A stretch of 64,000 nucleotides of DNA from contig NZ_JABCNG010000006.1 in assembly GCF_012932495.1 (NCBI RefSeq), forward strand, positions 389,392 through 453,391, read 5' to 3'. This document shows positions 1-5,962 of the stretch, piece after piece. Position 1 is the stretch's first letter, and each line of letters begins with the position of its first letter. The position numbers were made by a program, and so were the translations under genes. The notes under the pieces are model-generated. The model had not been told where the DNA came from, did no database searches, and was given only the letters and a program-made list of their open reading frames with translations. This DNA is from Novosphingobium sp. SG919 (lineage in GTDB: Bacteria > Pseudomonadota > Alphaproteobacteria > Sphingomonadales > Sphingomonadaceae).

Positions 1-1
1 T

Positions 2-1411
2 ATCCCGCCCAGCACCGACCGGACCGGCGCCAGCGGCGCATGGGTGCGTGCGGCAACCCGCACGGGTACCGCCGATCTCATGTGGTTCGGCGCCAAGGGC
101 GACGGGGTGGACGATACAGCCGCGCTGCAGGCCGCCATTTCGTGGCTCAACGCCGTGCGCGGGCGCACACTGCAAGTGCCGGTGGGCACGTTCACGTTCA
201 CGTCTGACCTGCTGATCACGATGAGTTCCTCGCGCATCGAGGCATTGGGTGGCGGCCAGTGCCGCCTGCGCGGCAGCAATGGCGCGCGCATCGTCCTTGG
301 CCAGGCCATTCCCACCGTGGACGCCGCTGGCAAGGTGACCAAGACCGGAACCAAGGTCAGCGATTGTTCGCTCGCGGGCCTCTCCATCCAACCGGCAGAC
401 AACCACGCGGGCGAATGCGTGCTGGTCGACTATGCGGACAGCACGCTGATCGAAAAGTGCAATATTGGCCCGTTCAACAACAATGGGTCCGCCGTCACGA
501 TCGGCATCAAGACCAACTGGGTCCAGTGGTTGTATATCGATCGCAACCAGATCAACGTGAATGGCGTCTGCCTGTGGTTGCGCCAGCCGGCCACGCGCAC
601 GCAGAACGAGGATCATTACCACATCACGCGCAACTTGCTGTACAACGGCAAGGTTCCGCCCACCAACGGCTTCACCCCCGCGAACATCGTGGTGGATTCC
701 GAAGCCGGCTCGACCTATTCGATCTTTGAATTCGAACTGCGCGGCAACCACATCGGCAAGTTCATGAGCGGCAGCACCGCTGCCACCACGATGACCGGTG
801 GCCTTCGCTTGCTGGGCGCGGATACCACCGGGGATTCACGCGCGTTCCATGCCTGCTCGATCCGCGACAATTTCTTCGAATACGTCAATTATCCGATCGA
901 CATGCAGCGCGGCCTCTCGGGCGCGACCGATACCAGCGCGATCGACTTTTCCGGCAACGCCGTGCTTTCGGCCACCGTCGTGCTGCATGGCTCGGGCACG
1001 ACCAAGGCCGTGGCCACGCTCGACGCGAACTATTTCCTGCAGTGCGACACGCTGGTGGACGGCATCAAGTGCCTGTTCAACGGATACAACCGCTATTCGG
1101 CGATCGGCACTCTGGCGGCGCAGTCCATCAGCCAGCACCGCATCACCCACAAGCAGACCGGCGGCGGTTCGCTGCCCGGCGTGCGGCTTGAAGCGCGCGG
1201 CACTGCCGCGGTTGCGGCCGGGCAGACCTATCTGGATATTTCGCATGGCCTCTCGCTGACGCCCACCGATTTCAACGTCATTCCCACGTCATCGGGATGG
1301 GCGCCGAATTTTTGGATCAGCGCAGCCGGCGCCACCACGTTCCGCATCAATTTTACCGATCCGGGCGCGTCCAAGTACCTGCGCTGGACCGCCAGCGTTG
1401 CCGACGCCTGA
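2..1411 (+). CDS. Phage tail-spike/tail-fibre protein, pectin-lyase-like, 5' end cut by window
   Basis: The reading frame is open from the first bases of the window, so the start lies upstream and about 469 residues are visible. Near the visible N-terminus is WFGAKGDGVDDTAALQAAI, the hallmark of the Pectate_lyase_3 right-handed beta-helix domain used by phage tail spikes and fibres to bind or cut surface polysaccharide. The last ~90 residues (SHGLSLTPTDFNVIP region) look like a fibre C-terminal receptor-binding module. The next genes are an endolysin, a holin-like protein and spanins, which supports a phage structural role at the distal end of the tail operon. Enzymatic activity cannot be judged from the sequence. 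Confidence 0.75.
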   Translation: MPPSTDRTGASGAWVRAATRTGTADLMWFGAKGDGVDDTAALQAAISWLNAVRGRTLQVPVGTFTFTSDLLITMSSSRIEALGGGQCRLRGSNGARIVLGQAIPTVDAAGKVTKTGTKVSDCSLAGLSIQPADNHAGECVLVDYADSTLIEKCNIGPFNNNGSAVTIGIKTNWVQWLYIDRNQINVNGVCLWLRQPATRTQNEDHYHITRNLLYNGKVPPTNGFTPANIVVDSEAGSTYSIFEFELRGNHIGKFMSGSTAATTMTGGLRLLGADTTGDSRAFHACSIRDNFFEYVNYPIDMQRGLSGATDTSAIDFSGNAVLSATVVLHGSGTTKAVATLDANYFLQCDTLVDGIKCLFNGYNRYSAIGTLAAQSISQHRITHKQTGGGSLPGVRLEARGTAAVAAGQTYLDISHGLSLTPTDFNVIPTSSGWAPNFWISAAGATTFRINFTDPGASKYLRWTASVADA

Positions 1412-1427
1412 TCCAAGGGAGCCTGCC

Positions 1428-1871
1428 ATGCTGATCGAAACGCCGGCCCTTCTTGCCGACCTTGCCGCCATCAATGCAGCCGTCAACGCCGACCCTGCGT
1501 TCACCAACGATACCACCCACTTCTACCTGGGTCGCAGCCTGATGGCTGACGATCGGACCGTGGCCTATGCCGAATTGCTGCCGCCCAGCCGGATCGATTG
1601 GACCGGCCAGGCCGTGGCGGAAAAGCGCCGTCGCCTGATCGCGGCCGGGCATGGGCCGGCCGGGTTGCTGATCGCGCTTGCGACGCTGCCCGACGGCACC
1701 ACACACCCCGTTCTGACAGCGGACATCTCGGCCCCGCAGGCGCCTTATACGCTGCTGCTCGACAGCACGAGCGCCGCGCCCAAGGCGTGGTCGTCCGTCG
1801 CCAACCTGCAGTTCCGGGAATGCCCCGAGGACGACAGCTGGGGGCTGCTGTGCACGGCATCGGCCGCATGA
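1428..1871 (+). CDS. Hypothetical protein of phage region (tail/lysis junction)
   Basis: A 147-residue protein that I do not recognise. The ATG at 1428 is preferred over an upstream in-frame TTG because AAGGGA lies about 9 bases before it. There is no signal peptide or membrane segment; the composition is ordinary and rich in Ala, Leu and Asp. It lies 16 bp after the tail gene and its stop overlaps the next start (ATGA at 1868-1871), so it is co-translated with the phage genes. A tail-fibre accessory or assembly role would fit the position, but nothing in the protein shows it. Confidence 0.6.
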   Translation: MLIETPALLADLAAINAAVNADPAFTNDTTHFYLGRSLMADDRTVAYAELLPPSRIDWTGQAVAEKRRRLIAAGHGPAGLLIALATLPDGTTHPVLTADISAPQAPYTLLLDSTSAAPKAWSSVANLQFRECPEDDSWGLLCTASAA

Positions 1872-2101
1872 CCACGAGCCACGAGGACCTGCACCGCGAT
1901 ATGGGACGCATGGAGGGAAGGCTCGACGCCATGGAGGACAGCCTTGATCGGATGGCCACCGCGCTGGAAAGAATCGATGCTCGCCTGGCCAAGATCGAAG
2001 CGCGCGAAAGTGCCCGGCGCGGCGCCTTTGCCGCGCTGACCGCGCTGGCCGGCGGGCTGTCTGCCTTCATCGCCTGGGCGGTGAGCACCTTTTCGCGCTG
2101 A
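1868..2101 (+). CDS. Small coiled-coil membrane protein of phage lysis region
   Basis: A 77-residue protein beginning MTTSHEDLHRDMGRMEGRL. Residues ~5-45 form a heptad-like charged helix (repeated RLDAMEDSL / RIDARLAKIE pattern) and residues ~50-72 form one hydrophobic helix (FAALTALAGGLSAFIAWAV). Coiled coil followed by a C-terminal membrane anchor is the layout of small phage-lysis accessory proteins such as the XhlA type, but I see no diagnostic motif. The start overlaps the preceding stop by 4 bp. It sits directly before the endolysin, so a membrane-associated lysis or holin-helper role is plausible. Confidence 0.55.
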   Translation: MTTSHEDLHRDMGRMEGRLDAMEDSLDRMATALERIDARLAKIEARESARRGAFAALTALAGGLSAFIAWAVSTFSR

Positions 2102-2117
2102 ATCGAAAGCCACAACC

Positions 2118-2732
2118 ATGATCGACATCACCAGGCTGCAAAAGCGGCTGCTGGCGGCTGGCCACGACATTGGCACAGCGGACGGCCAGATGGGTACACG
2201 CACCATGGCCGCGCTGATGGCTGCGGTGGCAGGACGTCCCATGGCCGCGCTGCGCCCACTGGCGGCGGCAGCCGCGATTCACTTGCCAGCCGCCGGCCTG
2301 TTGGACACGCCTGCCCGCCTCGCCCATTTCCTGGGCCAGGCGGCGCACGAAAGTGGCGGCTTTCGCAACCTGGTCGAAATCTGGGGCCCCACCCCGGCCC
2401 AGGCCGGATATGACGGTCGCACCGATCTGGGCAACGTGAAGCCGGGTGATGGCTTTGCCTATCGCGGGCGCGGGCTATTCCAGATCACCGGGCGCGCCGT
2501 CTATCGCGCGATGGGCGAAGCGCTGCAGCTGCCCTTGGAAACCGAGCCGGGCCTTGCCGCCACGGCGGAAGGCGCCGTGCGGACCGCCATCGCCTTTTGG
2601 GCAGCACGCCATCTCTCCGCCCTGGCCGATGCCGGCCAGGACGATGCCATCACCCACCGCATCAACGGCGGCACCAACGGCCTCGACAGCCGCCGCCGGC
2701 TGGTCGCCCGTGCAAAAGGATTGCTGCTGTGA
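2118..2732 (+). CDS. Phage endolysin, glycoside hydrolase family 19
   Basis: A 204-residue muramidase/chitinase-like lysozyme that would cut the glycan strands of peptidoglycan at the end of the phage cycle. Residues ~1-35 (RLQKRLLAAGHDIGTADGQ) resemble a short peptidoglycan-binding repeat. The GH19 core starts near residue 65 with LAHFLGQAAHESGGF, containing the catalytic Glu in HESGGF, followed by YRGRGLFQITGR, a family signature. The C-terminal INGGTNGLDSR stretch is also typical. There is no signal peptide, so release would depend on a holin. Its stop overlaps the start of the holin-like gene by 4 bp (GTGA). Confidence 0.85.
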   Translation: MIDITRLQKRLLAAGHDIGTADGQMGTRTMAALMAAVAGRPMAALRPLAAAAAIHLPAAGLLDTPARLAHFLGQAAHESGGFRNLVEIWGPTPAQAGYDGRTDLGNVKPGDGFAYRGRGLFQITGRAVYRAMGEALQLPLETEPGLAATAEGAVRTAIAFWAARHLSALADAGQDDAITHRINGGTNGLDSRRRLVARAKGLLL

Positions 2733-2989
2733 CCGAATCCGTCCCGCTCCAGATCGATGCCTCGCCGGTGCCCTATCAGTTGGTCAGCCTGGTGCGCCAG
2801 GCGCTGCCGCCGCTTGTTGCCTTCGCCGTCGGGCGCGGCTGGCTGGCCGATGACAGCGCCACGTTGCTGCTGGCCCTGGTGGCGATTGCCCTGCCCATCA
2901 TCCAGGGGCAGCGCCACAGCCTGCAGCGCAGCCGGGCGCTGGCGCGGCTGGGGGCCATCGTGCCCGATGCCGTGGCGGTGGTGCGGTGA
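2729..2989 (+). CDS. Holin-like small membrane protein
   Basis: An 86-residue protein with a GTG start that overlaps the endolysin stop. Two hydrophobic stretches (residues ~23-42, ending GRGWL, and ~46-62, LLLALVAIALPII) are followed by a basic C-terminus (RHSLQRSRALARL). Size, topology and position between endolysin and spanin are those of a class II-type phage holin, which would form the membrane lesion that lets the signal-less endolysin out. There is no sequence signature beyond this, so the call rests on topology and context. Its stop overlaps the next start (GTGA at 2986-2989). Confidence 0.6.
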   Translation: MTESVPLQIDASPVPYQLVSLVRQALPPLVAFAVGRGWLADDSATLLLALVAIALPIIQGQRHSLQRSRALARLGAIVPDAVAVVR

Positions 2990-3504
2990 TCCCCGCCCCC
3001 TGGCTGGCGCGCTTGGCGCGTCATGCCCTGCCCTGGATCGCGGCGCTGATCCTGGCGCTGGCGTGCCGGCATTACGCAGTGCTGGCTCACGCAAGGGCCG
3101 AGGCCCTGTTGCAACAGCAAGCCAGCTTCCGCGCCGCCCAGGCCCGGGCCGAAACCACCGCCCGCGCCGCCCTTGCCCAACAACAACGTCGCTTGCGGCA
3201 GTTGGCGCAGAACGAGGAAACCCGCCATGATCACGAACTGGAAACGGCCCGCGCTGCTGCTTTGCGCTATGGCGCCGCTCATCGCGTGCAGCCCGCAAAC
3301 AGTGCGCGTGCTGCCGGCCCACCCCCTGCCCCCACCACGGATCACGCTGCCAGCATTCGCCCGCCAGTGCCCGCCGCTGGTGTCGTGGTATCCGACCAGG
3401 ACGTGCAGGCCTGTAGCGAAGTGACGGCCTATGCCCTGGCCTTGCGCACTTGGGCCCTTGGCCTGGACACCGCCGTCACACTATCGGAAGCGGCCGAGCG
3501 CTGA
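2986..3504 (+). CDS. Rz-like inner-membrane spanin
   Basis: A 172-residue protein with a GTG start. One N-terminal membrane helix (residues ~14-28, LPWIAALILALACRHYAVL) is followed by a long Ala/Gln/Arg-rich helix (~35-95) predicted as a periplasmic coiled coil, then a Pro/Ala-rich hinge and a C-terminal segment. This is the architecture of the i-spanin Rz, which joins an outer-membrane lipoprotein partner to fuse inner and outer membranes in the last step of lysis. It overlaps the holin-like gene and contains the partner gene (3227-3424) in the +1 frame. It ends 2 bp before the minus-strand glyoxalase gene. Confidence 0.75.
   Translation: MIPAPWLARLARHALPWIAALILALACRHYAVLAHARAEALLQQQASFRAAQARAETTARAALAQQQRRLRQLAQNEETRHDHELETARAAALRYGAAHRVQPANSARAAGPPPAPTTDHAASIRPPVPAAGVVVSDQDVQACSEVTAYALALRTWALGLDTAVTLSEAAER
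3227..3424 (+). CDS. Rz1-like outer-membrane spanin lipoprotein, embedded in Rz
   Basis: A 65-residue protein starting at ATG 3227, preceded by GAGGAAA as ribosome binding site. It starts MITNWKRPALLLCAMAPLIA with a type II signal peptide; the lipobox is LIAC, making Cys21 the lipidated residue. The mature part is only 45 residues, with 11 prolines, as in Rz1 proteins. It lies entirely inside the Rz-like gene in the +1 frame, the classic nested Rz/Rz1 arrangement. The product would sit in the outer membrane and bind the Rz C-terminus. Confidence comes from the coincidence of lipobox, ribosome binding site, proline content and nesting. Confidence 0.8.
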   Translation: MITNWKRPALLLCAMAPLIACSPQTVRVLPAHPLPPPRITLPAFARQCPPLVSWYPTRTCRPVAK

Positions 3505-3506
3505 GG

Positions 3507-3935
3507 TTACCAGCTGCCGGTGTTGGGCATGCTGGCCCAGGGTTCGGCTGGATCGAGACGGCCATTCTGCAGCAGTTCGATCGAGATGCCGTCAGGCGTC
3601 TTCACGAAGGCCATGTGGCCATCGCGCGGCGGCCGATTGATCGTGACGCCCGCATCAAGCAGCGTCTGGCACGTGGCGTAGATATCGTCCACGCGGAACG
3701 CCAGGTGGCCGAAATTGCGCCCACCGGTATAGGTTTCGGCGCTGCCGTCTTCGGCCGGCCAGTTATAGGTCAGTTCCACTTCATAGTCCTGCCCGGGCGC
3801 GGCCAGGTAGATCAGGGTGAAGCGGCCTTGCTCGCTGGAAAAGCGGCGCGTTTCCTCAACGCCCAGCAGCTTGAAAAAGGCGACCGTCGCGTCCGGATCG
3901 GTTACGCGGATCATGGTGTGCAGAAACTCGGTCAT
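3507..3935 (-). CDS. Glyoxalase I-like VOC-family protein
   Basis: A 142-residue vicinal-oxygen-chelate protein. It starts MTEFLHTMIRVTDPDATVAF, with the first metal-ligand His in beta strand 1, then YEVELTYNW (second-strand Glu), GHLAFRVDDI (third ligand His) and TPDGISIELLQ (fourth ligand Glu). This is the ligand set of glyoxalase I (lactoylglutathione lyase), which isomerises the methylglyoxal-glutathione adduct. Length matches the family. GGAG lies 10 bases before the ATG. The gene follows an SDR gene by 53 bp on the same strand, a likely two-gene operon. Other VOC functions cannot be excluded. Confidence 0.8.
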   Translation of the reverse strand: MTEFLHTMIRVTDPDATVAFFKLLGVEETRRFSSEQGRFTLIYLAAPGQDYEVELTYNWPAEDGSAETYTGGRNFGHLAFRVDDIYATCQTLLDAGVTINRPPRDGHMAFVKTPDGISIELLQNGRLDPAEPWASMPNTGSW

Positions 3936-3988
3936 TGTCTGGCAGCTCCGTTCAAAACGATATGTCCGTTGCAGTCAGGCCAAGGCCG

Positions 3989-4744
3989 TCACGGCCGGTC
4001 GGCCTGGCCATTGAGCTGGGCAAAAAGATGGTCGAAATGCCCGTCCCGCTCGGCATTGCGGAAAGCCAGCGTATTGGGCACGCAGATTTCTGCCGGGGTC
4101 GGCACTTGGTCGAACAGTGCCATCACCTGGGCGATATAAGTATCGAGCGGCAAGTAGCCTTCGCGGGTTTCCTGCCCCGGCGTCAATCCGGTCTGCACCG
4201 CGGGCGGGGCCAATTCGATGACTTCCACCCGCCCCCCCAACTGCGCGCGCAGCGATTGGCTGTAGGAATGCATCGCCGCCTTGCTGGCGCTGTAAGTGGG
4301 CGCCGCGGCCAACGGCACGAAGGCGAGGCCCGAAGTGACATTGACGATCGCCGCATCGGCCTGTGCGGCCAGATGGTCGACCAGTGCATCGATCATGCGG
4401 ATCGGGCCAAGCAGGTTGGTCACCACCGTCGCTTGCGCGTCGGCCAGGTCACGCGACCCGCTCAGGTCTTCAAAGCGCATGATGCCGGCATTGTTGACCA
4501 GCACGTTGAGCGCGGGAAAGCGGGTAACGACGTCGGCTGCAAAGCCCGCGATGGCGTCGGCATCGGTCACGTCCAGTGCCATGGCATAAAGACCTTCGCG
4601 CCCGGCCACGGTTTCTTCCAGGCTGGCCAGGGTGCGACCGGTGACGATCACGGTGTTGCCCGCTGCGTGCCAGGCTTGCGCCAGCGCGCGCCCGATGCCG
4701 CTGCCACCGCCGGTGACGAGAATGGTGTTGCCGCTGGTTTTCAT
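3989..4744 (-). CDS. SDR-family NAD(P)-dependent oxidoreductase (DltE/YdfG-like)
   Basis: A 251-residue short-chain dehydrogenase/reductase. Residues ~8-19 hold the Rossmann glycine motif (TGGGSGIGRAL), later NNAG, the catalytic Ser in NVTSG, and YSASK with catalytic Tyr and Lys. The text from LVNNAGIMRFEDL onward resembles the DltE-like classical SDRs. I chose the ATG at 4744 because upstream in-frame codons give a poor, arginine-rich leader and AAAGGA lies about 10 bases before this ATG. It is probably co-transcribed with the downstream glyoxalase-like gene, suggesting a role in aldehyde or ketone detoxification; the substrate is unknown. Confidence 0.85.
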   Translation of the reverse strand: MKTSGNTILVTGGGSGIGRALAQAWHAAGNTVIVTGRTLASLEETVAGREGLYAMALDVTDADAIAGFAADVVTRFPALNVLVNNAGIMRFEDLSGSRDLADAQATVVTNLLGPIRMIDALVDHLAAQADAAIVNVTSGLAFVPLAAAPTYSASKAAMHSYSQSLRAQLGGRVEVIELAPPAVQTGLTPGQETREGYLPLDTYIAQVMALFDQVPTPAEICVPNTLAFRNAERDGHFDHLFAQLNGQADRP

Positions 4745-4890
4745 GGGCCATGGTTCCTTTGACTGGTGGCCGCAACGTGGGGGTTGCAACGCGGCTGCGC
4801 AACGCCATGGAAAAAAGATCATGCGCGCAGATCTGTAGATCGGCTGCGTGCGGATTGATTGCCATCCCGCAGCGCGGCATAAAGCATCCC

Positions 4891-5604
4891 ATGTTCAAGC
4901 AACTGATGCCGTCCCGCCCCACCCAGGAACGCTCGCTGGCCTGGCGGCTGGGCTGGTGGCTGGGCCGGGCCATCATCGTGTTCCTGGTTGGCAGCGTGCT
5001 GTGGGTGCTGGTCTACAAATGGGTGCCCGTGCCGATCACCGCCACGATGGTGATGGATGGAAATGGCATCACCAAGGACTGGACGCCGCTGACGCGGATC
5101 GACCGCAGCATGGTGGATGCGGCGATAGCAGGCGAGGATTCGCGCTTTTGCAGCCACCATGGCTTCGATCAGGCCGCAATGCTCCAGGCGTTCGAGCGCA
5201 ACCAGCAGGGGGGCCGTATCCGAGGCGGCTCCACCATCAGCCAGCAGACCGCCAAGAACGTGTTCCTGTGGCAGGGCGGCGGCTATTTCCGCAAGGGCCT
5301 GGAAGCCTGGTTTACCGTGCTGATCGAGCAGATCTGGGGCAAGCGGCGGATCATGGAAGTCTATCTCAACGTCGCCGAAACCGGAATCGGCACCTACGGG
5401 GTCGAGGCCGGCGCGCAGCGTTATTACAACAAGGGCGCGCTGCATCTGTCACGGATCGAGGCGGCGCGCATTGCCGCCGCCTTTCCCCAGCCCAAAGTGC
5501 GCGAGGTCACCGGCGCCAGTGGCTTCGTGCGCCGCCATGGCAATGCGATTGCCGCGCGTTCGGCCGTGGTGCGCGGGCAGTACGATACCTGCGTCTACCA
5601 ATAA
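4891..5604 (+). CDS. mtgA: Monofunctional peptidoglycan glycosyltransferase
   Basis: A 237-residue membrane-anchored GT51 enzyme that polymerises lipid II into glycan strands without a transpeptidase domain. One N-terminal membrane helix (residues ~25-45, RAIIVFLVGSVLWVLVY) precedes the GT domain with AGEDSRFCSHHGFD (catalytic Glu in the E-D-x-x-F motif) and RGGSTISQQTAKN. KRRIMEVYLNVAETG and GVEAGAQRYYN complete the family signature. Length is normal for MtgA. The ATG at 4891 gives the expected short cytoplasmic N-terminus; an upstream in-frame start would add an unlikely Cys/Arg-rich extension. It is followed by a strong hairpin at 5624-5644. Confidence 0.93.
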   Translation: MFKQLMPSRPTQERSLAWRLGWWLGRAIIVFLVGSVLWVLVYKWVPVPITATMVMDGNGITKDWTPLTRIDRSMVDAAIAGEDSRFCSHHGFDQAAMLQAFERNQQGGRIRGGSTISQQTAKNVFLWQGGGYFRKGLEAWFTVLIEQIWGKRRIMEVYLNVAETGIGTYGVEAGAQRYYNKGALHLSRIEAARIAAAFPQPKVREVTGASGFVRRHGNAIAARSAVVRGQYDTCVYQ

Positions 5605-5623
5605 CGTCCCACGCGAAAGGGCC

Positions 5624-5644
5624 GCTTCCCGTTTTGCGGGAAGC
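5624..5644 (+). terminator. Hairpin after mtgA
   Basis: GCTTCCCG (5624-5631), loop TTTTG, CGGGAAGC (5637-5644): a perfect 8-bp stem 20 bp after the mtgA stop, with further partial pairing outside. No T-run follows, so termination may be weak or the hairpin may only stabilise the 3' end. Confidence 0.5.
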
Positions 5645-5905
5645 AGCCCCCTCCAGCGTGTAAGCCGAGCCGCCGGATAACGCATCGTGGCAGGCAGGGC
5701 TTGCCCCCTTCTTGCCGCATGATCACGCAATAAACCGCATCTACTATGCTGCAACGCACAATGAACGATTTCCCGTATCGTTCCCGCATATGCGCAGCTT
5801 GCAGCAACATGGCGCAACAACACGCCCGATGGATAGTGCAGCGCAGCACGGCTGGTCGCACGATCGGCGCGTCCCGGCGCACAGCGCACTGCCCCCATGA
5901 AAAAA
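5645..5905. other. Non-coding spacer between mtgA and the TonB receptor
   Basis: About 260 bp between two convergent genes. It holds short dyads (ACGAT ... ATCGT near 5765-5781) but no reading frame with a credible start or composition. The only short frame here would run into the receptor terminator. I see nothing else in it. Confidence 0.5.
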
Positions 5906-5935
5906 CCCGCCGCCACCCTTGAAGGTGGCGGCGGG
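5906..5935 (-). terminator. Rho-independent terminator of the TonB receptor gene
   Basis: A perfect 12-bp stem CCCGCCGCCACC / GGTGGCGGCGGG with a 6-base loop (CTTGAA). On the minus strand it is followed by TTTTTT (5900-5905), 27 bp after the receptor stop codon. This is a textbook intrinsic terminator. Confidence 0.9.
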
Positions 5936-5962
5936 CCATTCGGTTGCGATCTTGCCGCTGGA

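Noticed and set aside
3480..3560. Prophage attachment site at the phage/chromosome junction
   Set aside because: No repeat or tRNA is visible here and the other end is outside the window.
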